Origin: Gari tellinella
Taxonomy: Eukaryota; Mollusca; Bivalvia; Cardiida; Psammobiidae
DNA length: 64,000 bases
Assembly: GCA_922989275.2 (NCBI GenBank)
Contig: OV277864.1
Span: forward strand, 43,585,550-43,649,549
Direction of reading: 5' to 3'
The translations under genes were made by a program, and so were the position numbers. Of this stretch, positions 1 through 10,900 are shown piece after piece (position 1 is the first letter of the stretch; the number at the start of each line of letters is the position of its first letter). The notes under the pieces were generated by a model. The model was not told the origin of the DNA, did not search any database, and saw only the letters and a list, made by a program, of their open reading frames with translations.

Positions 1-600
1 AACATATCTTATAGACAATATCACACTACATATTGACAAGATGAAACTGCTTTGTAACATAACATCATATTCAATAGACATTAAAAGAAATTAATTACAC
101 AAGTTCAAACGATACGTAGAAAAAATTACACACATTTTAAAAATAAAAGCATAACATTTCAACATAATGAGAAACAGTGTGGACAAGTCAAGTCACCGTA
201 TTGACAAACGTACGCTAGACAAGATAACTTTACATATTAACATTATAACAATACGTTTGGATATAACAAGACGCTGTTTGGATAAGTCAACACCAAACAT
301 TGGCAGAACAACACATGCATATAACATGATAACATATCATATCGACAAGTTCACATAGTTTTATTTTAACGAAATGAACCTACTTTTAACATAATACCAT
401 AGCCGTCGACCTGGTCACCATAATAAGATAATCCTTAGACAAGTTCACACATCGCTTTGACATAATGACACAATACATTTGAACAAGTGGAGACAAGAAG
501 AAATGTGACAATATGAGACAGCTATTGCGTTCCATATGACTCTGTGCAACCCTTTCCTCATAACCTGTGTCATAGTTTTGGAGACATGTGACCACTCAAA
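1..600. repeat. Degenerate short tandem repeat region
   Basis: The first half kilobase repeats variants of GACAAGTTCACA, TTGACAAG, AACATAA and GACATAATGACACAAT at irregular spacing of roughly 20-30 bases. No unit is well conserved, so this looks like an old decayed satellite. Short reading frames here are repeat-driven and not credible genes. The motif resembles the complement of the clean 26-bp array near the right end of the window, which suggests one satellite family at both ends. Confidence 0.45.
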
Positions 601-922
601 GCAGGCTGAAAGTAAAGCAGAATACGCCTTCAGCCTTCTTTAATCTATCATATGCTAGGATATATATAAAATGTTTCATATGGTGCATATTCATGACTGT
701 ATACAATGAAACTGTTTACTTCAGTGGAGGATTAAACAAATAGCGTTAAATGTGCATTTTTGACGTAATGGGTTAATAACTTAATATGTAGATAAGTAGA
801 TGAAACGACTATTATCATTGGTCGTAGAAGTACATGCATATGGCTAATAAGAACAATAACATGTTATAAGATATTGGCCCATGATAAGTATTAACCAATT
901 TACCGCCACGCATGTACAATTC

Positions 923-998
923 ACAATACAATACAATACAATACAATACAATACAATACAATACAATACAATACAATACAATACAATGCAATACAATA
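923..998. repeat. Pentanucleotide microsatellite (ATACA)n
   Basis: About 15 consecutive copies of a five-base unit (ACAAT/ATACA) with one late substitution (ATGCA). The reading frame across it on the minus strand, with its repeated CIVLY pattern, is purely a product of the repeat. The DNA between this array and 1257 holds nothing I can identify. Confidence 0.9.
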
Positions 999-1258
999 TC
1001 TTTATTTCCTCCTCCATAGGAAGTGCAATGATTACAATCGATGTACATATACAGTATTAAACAATCAACAAGATATGTACATGTAGTCTGTTTACACGGA
1101 GTCTTGTTTAAATTGCCATATACATTATTTTAACTACATATTGATTTCGTATATTTTGACGTGTGAAGGCTATTATGAGTATCAGTTTGAACCCTAATCA
1201 GACACCGAGTTACACTGTGCCCCATCTTGACCAAACCTTTCCAAATGCCAGCTATATA

Positions 1259-1601
1259 CAGTGAAACCCCTCTAAACCGGACATGTGTGGGGACAACAAA
1301 AATGTCGGTTTACAGGGGTTTCCGGTTTAGAGGGTTTTAACTTGTTTCTAGTATGGAAGATAGCTAACCACTTAAAGCAGGTTGAAAGTAATTCTGCTTT
1401 ACTTTCAACCTGCTTTAAGCTATCATCTGCTAGAATGTACAAACTATTTTCTTCAGTGTAAGAAAAAACCAAAAGACGTAATAAGGCGTGTTGATGGTGT
1501 ATTGGGTAAAAATAAAAAGGATTGGAAACGGGACCAAAGCTTTTATCCGGTTAAGAGAGGATTCCGGTATTTATAGGTTCCGGTTAAGAGGGGTTTCACT
1601 G
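1259..1601. mobile_element. TA-flanked MITE with CAGTGAAACCCCTCT ends (pogo/Tigger-like) carrying a TTAA-A MITE core
   Basis: The element starts CAGTGAAACCCCTCTAAACC and ends with the near-perfect inverted complement (GGTTAAGAGGGGTTTCACTG). It is flanked by TA at 1257-1258 and 1602-1603. A TA duplication with CAGTG termini is typical of Tc1/mariner-pogo nonautonomous elements. The middle (about 1330-1540) is a palindromic TTAA-A type sequence with paired TTAAAGCAGG arms, either nested or internalised. It has no coding capacity. The class is inferred from the ends only. Confidence 0.75.
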
Positions 1602-1688
1602 TAGTCGGAACTGACGTTCAATGGTTAAAGTTAGCGAAATTTCTAGATAAAACAGCATGAGAAAAGTACAAAGAACCGACCCTAAACC

Positions 1689-1844
1689 CCTGGGTCCAAG
1701 GTAATAAAAAGTTTGAGTGGAGTCTGAAATCGTTCTCGAGCATTTGATTGGTCAGATTTGAGCCTAGGCTCAAATCTCACCAATCAAATGCTTGAGAACG
1801 ACTATAGATTCCACTCAAACCCTAAATATAACCTTGGAACCAGG
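1689..1844. repeat. Long palindromic (foldback) MITE-like repeat
   Basis: A near-complete inverted repeat of about 75 bases per arm. The outer arms are CCTGGGTCCAAGGT (1689-1702) and ACCTTGGAACCAGG (1831-1844). The inner arms carry AGCATTTGATTGGT and its complement around a central GAGCCTAGGCTC. A related copy lies at 24692-24822. No target-site duplication is clear. Confidence 0.75.
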
Positions 1845-2211
1845 TCTGAACACATTTGAGACAATACAATTTGATTTTTTTACGTGTTTCTTTGTGTGTT
1901 TTTTTTTCTTAAACATATCATCTACACGCACATCTACATAGACACGTTGTCCTGTCAAACTTGACAATTACATCACGATGCGCTCAGAGAAAGATATGAG
2001 AAATAAGAAATGATAGATATATGAGATCAGATCCATACAAGACAAACGGTGCAAAGAAGATGAAAGAAGTGTCTTACTTTTCCCCATCACAACTTTATCG
2101 ATTCCGCTATTGGGTGCGAAACCCCGCTGACAAAATCAAGTTCCTCATTTGGACTACTTTGTAACCGAGACGAGAAAACACCCTTAGAAGGTTAGGCTAG
2201 AAATCCCACTC

Positions 2212-2445
2212 TTAACACATTCAATCCTAGGGACGAGTATACTCGTCATTTACAAACAGTGTACCCGAAATGATTACGCTTGTTCCATGCAAATAGTGTA
2301 GACCCTGGTGGAGCCCTCTGATCAGGATCTATACTATTTGTCATTTTGAAATATATTGTTAAAATCAACCCTAGAAAGTCAAAAATGGACTAGAAATGTT
2401 TTGAAATTGTAATTTCCATTAAAGTTTCAGGGGTGAATGAGTTAA
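2212..2445. mobile_element. TTAA-B palindromic MITE (piggyBac/Kolobok-type target)
   Basis: The element is flanked by TTAA on both sides. Its left part reads AACACATTCAATCCTAGG and its right part CAGGGGTGAATGAGTTAA. A central foldback pairs ATAGTGTAGACCCTG with CAGGATCTATACTATT around GATCAGA-type arms. The same family occurs at 25694-25944, 33573-33835 and 36056-36306, and the last copy has an empty allele in this window that proves the TTAA target. Confidence 0.8.
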
Positions 2446-2519
2446 AAGATGCCAAAGAATGGGCCACAGAGACTGTGAAAGAGTTACATGATGGGCTGCT
2501 GTGCGGAAAGAAGCTGAAC

Positions 2520-3400
2520 TTGTAGCAGTTTGTAGCTGTGTGGTATGGCAAGAACCTTATGCTGTTGGAAGAACGGGACAGCGTCTATGGGTGCTGGTCT
2601 CAGGTATGGCTCCGAGTCAATGTCGACTAGATTATTTACAATCTTGAAGAACATAGCAAGCTGTAACTTCTGGTGATGAGTTTCAAGGGTGTGCCCATTT
2701 CAGAACGTGAAGCATATCGGAAATGCTGCTAGTGTTATGGTACCGGTTAGTCACAAAACGGACATCCCTTTGTTGGACCCGGAGTAAGTACACTTGTGAA
2801 CTTACTTCGAGGTTGGAACATCCCAACCTTAGATGGTAGTATTCAGGGCTGCCATTTCTCCGGATTTTCCTAAATCTTCGGATATTTTTTCTAGTACATG
2901 GTAGCTTAAAACAGGCTGAAAGTAATGCAGAATGCGCCCGAGGGCGCATTCTGCTTTACGTCCAGTCTGTTTTAAAATAGTCACGTGTCAACAAAACTAG
3001 AAACAGACGATGGGGTGAAGGTACGATTCGTAAAATCGCACTTGAAAAATGCAAATTTGGAAATCTTAGGATTTTTCACGTCAACTTATGGCAGCCCTGA
3101 GTATTCTGTGGTGAATGTTCCAGACGGAGAAACAGTAATGAAGGTTTGAATGAACCAAGGTTATGTAGGCGCTGGTTTTTTGTGTATTGACTAGTGCTAC
3201 ATGGAGGTTTCTCTTTGTGTCCATATGGGTCTTCCATCCGAGGTCAACATGTATGTCGACTCCTAGGTACTTAACATTCGGCTCTGTTGAAAGAGTAGTA
3301 CCTTTTAAGATGTAGTCGCTTGAAAGGGCTGATCTTGATTTACTCACTCGGTGGACGCTGCGTTTCTTTGGATGACAGTCCATGTCACACTTTTACTACC
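2520..3400 (-). pseudogene. Decayed 3' part of a jockey/CR1-like LINE reverse transcriptase, split by a MITE
   Basis: The minus strand from 3383 reads a reverse-transcriptase C-terminal region: NVKYLGVDIHVDLGWKTHM and HYCFSVWNIHH are the usual YLGV..D..W..H and Y...VW..H blocks. After the MITE at 2844-3099 it resumes with QQRDVRFVTNRYHN and then, in another frame, LAMFFKIVNNLVDI, the typical L.M.YKIV..LVDI block. Several frame changes and stops make it nonfunctional. The catalytic FADD region is missing, so it is a 5'-truncated relic. The clade is uncertain. Confidence 0.7.
2844..3099. mobile_element. CAGGGCTGCC-ended MITE with an AAAGCAGG-type core
   Basis: Terminal inverted repeats CAGGGCTGCCAT and ATGGCAGCCCTG bound this element. 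AGTATT occurs immediately on both sides (2838-2843 and 3100-3105), a 6-base target duplication. The interior holds the same palindrome found in the TTAA-A MITEs (CAGGCTGAAAGTAATGCAGA and its partner). It splits the LINE relic around it. A second copy lies inverted at 50916-51156. Confidence 0.8.
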
Positions 3401-3599
3401 ATAAGACTGTTAACAATTTAAAGCAAATAATTGACTTCAACTTTTCAAGCTACCTTGGCTGATAGGCACTGTCGATTTCACAGTATTTCTCTTTTTTAAC
3501 TAAACAAGAAACGCGGCAATGCCACGAAAACAGGTTTTCAATGTTTTACAAATTAATTATACAAGCTAGGTCTTAATATATAAACCTGTTAAATACCAA

Positions 3600-4680
3600 G
3601 TTTTGTCTTTTCTGAATTTATTGACATGAAAACATGTTTTTACTATTTTTAGTAACAGTGACCTTAACATTGACCCTTGAGTCCCGAAATAGAATCCTAG
3701 GCTAGTTCCTAATGCAGGATTGCTAAATAAAACGTTTGGTCAAAATTGGTCTATCCAGTTTGAAGTTATTGACCCGAAACCTTTTCTATAATTTCAGTGG
3801 CTATATGGAACCGTGGTCTTGACCATATGCCTCCAAAATACAACACCAAGCTAGGTCTTCATGTAAGCTCGCTAAATACAAAGTTTGGTCAAATTTGGCC
3901 GCCCAAATCTGAAGTTATTGACCGGAAACCGATTTTCTATTTTTAGTAACAGTGATCTTGACATTGACACAACGACCCCAAAATACAATCTCAAGCTGAG
4001 TCTTCAGCTAAATTTTACAAAGTTTGGTAAAAAAAATGGCTAGTCTAATCTGAAGTTATTGACAAGAAACCATTTTTCTGTTTTAAGTAACAGCGACCTT
4101 GACGACCTTGCCCCGATGACCTCCAAACATTCCCGGCTTCATGTGTATACACTAGTTACATACCAAGTTTGCCAGGCATGGGATCAATTACTTGAGAATG
4201 TAATGCATTATATTACAATTACTTTTGCCAAAACAGTGCAATAAATTACCATTACAATTACTCAACATTTACAATTGTAATGAATTAAATTACAATTACA
4301 TTGGCAAAGTAATGTTTTGCATTACACATTACTTTTTGATTTCAAGCTATGATACCAATCCAAAAGTATGAATAAAAACCTAATAAGCATATAATATCTC
4401 ACTGATAGGTTTTTATCTTCAAGTTCATTGTTAGCTACATTTATAGAGATTGGATACATAAGAATACATGTAAACAGTTTGAAAAGTCAACCCCCCTCAT
4501 AGTGACCACTGGGTACAGAAGCATAGTTTGTAAGATATGAGAGCCCTTACAATGCATTACAATTACATTTTTGCATTACCCCATGCATAACGACGTTATT
4601 AATTCGTGATGTCTTAAGTTTGGTCAAAATAAGTTAAATAATTAGATTTGTTTAAGTTATTAACTGGAAACCCCCTGTTG
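3600..4680. repeat. Degenerate ~170-bp tandem repeat interrupted by a TTACAATTAC-rich block
   Basis: Phrases such as TTTGGTCAAA, TGAAGTTATTGAC, GAAACC and TTTTAGTAACAGTGA recur about every 170 bases from 3600 to 4180, and a further partial unit sits at 4618-4670. The stretch 4186-4600 between them is dominated by ATTACAATTAC variants and looks like a separate insertion. No gene is visible. The array ends about 190 bases before the DTWD2-like start codon. Confidence 0.6.
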
Positions 4681-4864
4681 GATGGAGCGCGTCCGTCCAG
4701 ATCAAGGTCTGTCGATGATACAATTCCAATCATTTCCGAAGTTTATTTGCGGGACAATGTGTGTCCGCATTTTAGTCGTACCTTGCACCTACCTGTCACC
4801 GGAAGTAAACATGCAAGTAAGCTAACGTTGGAAACACAACAAAATTGTATCTTAAAACTGTAAA

Positions 4865-4974
4865 ATGACCGAAGAAAGTGATGATGAATCGTCTTTTCTG
4901 AGATGTATATCTGATTTACCTGAAGAGCTTAAAGAATATCGTATAGAAAAGAGACAAGAGTGTTTTAGATGCCG
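4865..4974 (+). CDS. DTWD2: DTWD2-like exon 1
   Basis: Codes for residues 1-36 plus two bases of codon 37. It starts at ATG 4865-4867, which follows an in-frame TAA at 4853-4855, so no longer frame is possible. An A lies at position -3. It ends ECFRC, the first zinc-type Cys pair of the DTW family, and is cut by a strong donor, CCG|GTAAGT. The 5' UTR and promoter presumably lie in 4680-4864, but I see no clear TATA box. Confidence 0.85.
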
Positions 4975-7900
4975 GTAAGTGTTTATTTTCATGTGTTTTC
5001 GCGACAAATCGCGGCCGATTACATTTAGGTCAGAGACCACTAAATCATTTTCCATAGACCTCCAAGTTGGTCATGTCAGACAAAGATCAAGGTCATTCAG
5101 AATAATGGTCACATAATAGGGTATAGTGTTTCACTAAGATATCTTGTGTTCCACCTTACTTTGCACCTTTTTTGCTTAGCTTAGCGTTGTTTTCCGACAC
5201 AGGTCCTGGTAGGTCCTCTTCGTCAGACTCTTTTTCTTGGCTTGCACTGGTGCTTCCGGTTCCTGCATTACTTGTGCAAACTAAATCACTTTTATAATTA
5301 TAAAAGACCTCTTGATTTTCCCAAAATTTGTCTAGCCTATTTTTGAAAGTATTTACATTTTTAGCTGAGATGACATGTTCTGGGAGGCTATTCCAGATGT
5401 TTGATACTCTCACTGTAAAACTATATTTTCTTACATCTAACCTAGGTCTTTGTGAGAAGAGTAATTTTGAGTTACCCCTACCCCAATCTCTCAATGTGTT
5501 ATCCTTTCTCATTTTTAGAAAACCTGCTACTTCGGGATCGTATACCTGACTTATTATTTTGTACGTTTCTATCATATCACCTCTGTATCTACGATATTTT
5601 AAGGTTGGAAGTTTGAGTTTTTTAAGTCTATCCTCATAGGTTAACTCGCTAAAATTTGGGAGTTGTTTTGTGGCTCTACGTTGGACGCCTTCTATTTGTT
5701 CATTAAATCTTTCTTTATGTGGATTCCATACCGAACTAGCATAGTCTAGATGAGATCTGACAAGGGCTTTATAAAGTGGTAGGAAATTGTTTTGATCTAA
5801 ATTGTAGAAGGTTCTACTTATAATTGCTGCCATTGAATTTGCTTTCTTTACTTTTTCACAGATGTGATGTTCAAAACTTAATTTATTATCAACTATGACT
5901 CCTATGTCTTTTTCTTGGGTTATACGATCCAGTTCATTGTTCATTAATTTATATGTGAAACTGCTTGGTGGTTCGTGTTTCCCTACATGTAGGAACTTGC
6001 ATTTCTCTGGATGGAATTTGAGGAGCCATTTATTACTCCAGTTTGTGAGGCTTTCCAGGTCCTCCTGTAGTATCTCTCTATCTTTATCTTCCTTTATTTC
6101 CTTATAAATTTTAGTGTCGTCTGCAAATAGGAATACTGTCGAGTTGACTAGGTCTGGTAAGTCGTTTATGAATATGACGAACAGTACGGGACCAATGACG
6201 GACCCTTGGGGTATCCCTGAAGTGACTTTTTGCCAGTTAGAGGTTTGATCATTTATTGTGACCTGTTGTCTTCTGTCAGTTAAGAAGTCTTCAATCCACT
6301 TGATGACATCTTCATTGACTTTGTATGCTTCTAGTTTTTTTAGCAGTCTATTATGGGGGACAGTATCAAACGCCTTTTGGTAATCCATGTATATACAGTC
6401 AATTCCCTCACCTCGGTCTAAAGCCTCAGTCCATTCGTCCAGCACCTTAATTAATTGTAGGGAAGTTGATCTTCCGGATATAAAGCCATATTGCTTATCA
6501 GTAAATAATTTGTTAATCCTAAAGTGTTCTATAAGGTGGTCCCTAACTAGCCTTTCCATTACTTTACCTATAACAGAAGTCAGGCTTACCGGTCGATAGT
6601 TGCTGGCCAGTGATTTATTTCCCTTTTTATAAATAGCAGTGATTCTTGCATCTTTCCATTCTTTTGGAACTTTTTTCTCTGATAGGGATTTATTGAATAT
6701 CAAATTGAGTGGTACCATTAACTCGTGCCTTAATTCTCTAATAAATTTAGGATGTAGTTCATCCATTCCTGGCGATTTGTTTGGATTTAGGGCTGTAAGT
6801 GCTTTCAGAATATCATTTTCTGTTATTCTTAATGTTGGATGCAAATCTACTGATTTCCCCTCTAAATGTGGTATATTTTCTTCAGGTTCTTTGGTAAAAA
6901 CTGTACTGAAGTATTTTCCTAGTATTTCTGCCTTAGATTGATCATCTTCAACCTTTTGAGATTTTGGATCAAGCGGATCAATGCACATGTTACTAATCCC
7001 TTGTTTAATCTTGCTTTTGGAGTTTATGTATTGCCAAATCTTTTTTGGATTTGATTTAGCTTCTACTGCTATATTATCTTCATATGCTTTCCTAGCTCTC
7101 CTCATTAGCTTTGTAACTTTGTTTCTAGTACTATTATATTTTTTCCTCACTGCCGGATCCTTAGTTTTAACAAATTTTCTGGATAGAGCGTTTTTTGATT
7201 TAATCAGTTCTATTGTTTTTTTGTCTAGCGGAACTCTATTTGTTTTATTCGAAACTGTACGTATTGGTACATGTTTATCTTCAATTTCTCTAATTTTTTC
7301 TCTAAATTTCCCCCACATTTCATTGACATCGTTTTTACTTTCGCCCAGAATTCCTCCCCAGTTGACATAGCTCATTTCTTCCCTTAGTAAGATATAATTA
7401 ACCTTGTTATAATTTTTCCTACTTTTCTTAATGTTTCTCATTACTGTACTACAAATATATTTAAATGTGATAACACAGTGATCACTTTTCCCAAGTGGGC
7501 TCTGGTGTTCAATGTCTTCTAATGCAAACTCGTCAGCTGTTATTAACAGATCGAGTAAGTTGGGCTCATCATTTCCCCTCCATCTAGTGGGTTTGTTAAT
7601 GTGTTGAAATAGGAATTTATCCTGAATAAGATCCACAAATTTTTGTTCAGATGAATTCTCTTTATTTGCTATTTGAAGGTCCCAGTCAATGTTTGGATAA
7701 TTAAAATCTCCCATTATCAATAAGTGTTTGGATTTCATTTCTGTAGCAAAATCAATGAGTTCCCTTAATTTCTTGTTTTTTTCTTCAGTATGATCACTTG
7801 GTGATCTATAAATCAGCCCTACAAGTAATGTGTCCTTGCTATTTGTTTTAATTTTGACAAAAAGATTTTCTTCAAACTCAACAGCCATTGAAACTTCTTC

Positions 7901-10900
7901 TGCCTTGAGGGTATTATGAATATATAAGATCATGCCTCTACCTGTTTCATTAGTTAAATTTGAGTGAAACATTTCGTATTCATTTATCCAGTTTGTGTTG
8001 AATTCTGCTGGGTTTAGTTTCATCCTTTGATTTTTTGACTTAACTTCAGTTATTCCTATAATCTTTGGTTTACTATCTCTAATTCTAACTTGGAACTCAT
8101 TGAATTTGTTTAGAAATTGGTCTGCGTTTGTGTAGAAACAATTTAGACTATTTACAGTAACATTACAGTCTTCCCTATGTACATTTTTCTTTGTATTTAA
8201 TATCTTCTTGGCTTGAATTTTACTATTTTTCTCGCCCATGGTGGCCCTCTGACCTTGAAGCGGTATTCCCCCGAATCTTCTTCCCTCTCCTTGGCCTCTT
8301 GAAATAAGAGTTTTTCTTTTTCACGTTCATTTCTTGTCAGGTCATTGGCTAAGCCAACATGTTGGAGATTTGAAGAATCTTTCAGCTTATTTCCTCCCTT
8401 GAAGAATCCAGCTTTCATTTTCGGGTCGCTTAGGGTGACCAGAAGGGGTCTGATTTTTTTCAGTTTTTGTTTTCTCTCTTCTGGGCTGTCCATTAGTTGG
8501 AATTGGCTGTCCTCTACCTTTTTCTTGTCAAATTTACCAAGTCTTATTACTTTTATGATGTCCTCTTCACCTATATTTGTTTCACAGCAGTTCGCAACTT
8601 CTTGTACTGCATCCCTGTCATGTTCCTTCCTAGAAGTTCTGTCATCAGACAATGTTTCTTGCACTCCATAAATAATAATGTTACTTTCTCTTGTTTTCCT
8701 TTCGTTCAACTCACTGAGGATGCTATTCATTTCTTCCTCTGGATTTTTTCCACAGGCACCTGGTGCTGTCTCGTTGTCTTTTTCTTTGCGTATTTCATCC
8801 TGGATGATATCCCTAACCTGCTCATGGTTACATTTTTCTGTCATTTCTTGCTCTAAACGCTTTATCCTATTTTCAAATGCAGCAGCCATCTCGGTGCATC
8901 TCTCTTCCATGTCCATGTCTACCACTATATTTCTCTCTACCTTCTCCCTACAGGATGTGCAGAACCACATGGTGTCACTCTTTGTCATCCAGTTATATTC
9001 TTGTTCTGATTTACCAAGACATTTTATGCAAAAGTGATCCTTACATCTCTGACATTCCAGGAGTTTATCGTCCTTGTTAGGGAAGGTTTTGTTACATACT
9101 TGACAGTCCCAAGCTTCATCAGTCTGTTTTTTCCCCGTCGTTCTAGAGGATATGGGAGAATTTGTTCTGGAAGAGTTATTTGACCTTGTATTTGCTGGCC
9201 TCCCCTTTCTTTTGACTGAACCGGCATCTGCCATTTCCTTTTTCTGTCTTTTAAAGGTACTAGGGTGTTAAGACTGTATGCTTGTAAACAGTATTGTGGA
9301 CGGAGAGTGCCTAGATATAAATTACTGTTCACCAACCTTCCGGGTTGTGAATCCGGCAAATTAGTGCCCACCAATCTAACGGCGCAGGTGCAGACTCTTA
9401 GAATATTTCAGAGCGAAGGGCAATCCCTGCTGCTCTGTCCAGATCGTGGGTATGTTTCTTAATGTCCTACTTCAAGCGCAGGGCAATCCTTGCTGCTTGT
9501 TTTCTTATTAGGTTTTATGTGGAGTTATCCTATGATTATCATGTGTAGTTACTTGAAGTGCTTTAATTGACCATATAGGCCAGCAACTATCAACCAGTAG
9601 GTGGGTCAAGGGCGGGACAGCCCCTACAGCTTGGTTTGTATTACTTTATATGTGTTAACCGATTGCAAACTGCAAACTAGTCAAGCGCAGGGCACTCCTT
9701 GCAGCTTAGACTATCTTCCCTTCCCCTTTATATTTCCGACCGAAAGAAACAAACAACTGAATAAAATAAAACAGAATAAAACAGAAAAAGCTTACTTTAC
9801 CTTTTCTATTTTATTCTATTCAATTTTTTTTTTTTTTTTTTTTTTCAGAATCTTAACAGGGAGTTGTAGAAGATTTTATACATCCAGACCCGTATGAGTT
9901 GCGTTCCTGGATGTATTCCGTCAGTCAACAAACTCCAATTTATGTAATAGTTGTTTCCTTTTTTGGTTGTCCTACTTTTTTGTAAGTCGGTGTTGAATTT
10001 CGGGGAGATGCAATTGGTTTCCGAGTTTAATGCTTCAATTCTACTGTTTAATTCCTTAATTTGGTCTTGAAGGGGTTGGTCCTGTAATTTGTCAAACTCA
10101 CTCGGTTGCCTTGTGCGTCTTGTGTTCCACTGGGATATAGAGTATTGTGTTGTTTCCAGAATTACGACCTTGCAGCCTCTGGATTGCAGAAACTGCTTGG
10201 CTTCCCTATATGTCTCCACAATCAGGTCAACCGAGGAATTGTCCCTTGATCTAAGGCTTATGTTGCCTCTGGCGTCCTTTTGGGTTAGGTCACATGTACC
10301 CAACCACAAATAGACGACAGTGTTGCTATTGTCTAATTTGGCTGTCTTTCTGTCAAAATTATCCCTAAGCCACCTAACTGTAGGTCTTATCTGTGCCCCA
10401 CTCTTGCACCACCACTCTGTCTTTCTGCCTAATGTTGTTGGAAGGATGTCTTTATGGCGGTTTAGGTACCACCCTTTGCTATCTGAGACAATGATAACGT
10501 TCTTTCTTGGGCCACTATCCCAAAGTCTCTCATTAATTTTACCCCTCAGGTGTTCTGCAGACTTGTCTAACTTTTTGTCAGTCATGTGTTCTGTTTTTTG
10601 TTTTACATTGTTCCTTTTATAAAGAGAGAAGTACAAAGAAGTCTTACCTTAGATATATATTTTGGCTCCCCACCAAGCAGTTTATACAATTTTTAAGTTC
10701 TCTACGGTTTTATAGTTTACAGCGAGGTAGAAATGGATAACCTGTTTGTTATTTTATCGCAAGGTCCTTGCAGACTTAAAGTGTTTTATTGAGTGACGCG
10801 CAAGGCTCTCCTTGCTTCGTCACCAATTTAATTTTTTTTTTTTTTTTTTTTTCCTCTAATACAATATTTATCAATTTCCCTAATTTTATATGTGAAACTA

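Noticed and set aside
815..1048. Minus-strand reading frame with repeated CIVLY pattern
   Set aside because: It is translated pentanucleotide microsatellite with no other support.
5328..9080. Plus-strand frames across the LINE (for example 6981-7370 and 8497-8856)
   Set aside because: They are antisense shadows of the LINE ORFs and show hydrophobic, low-information sequence.
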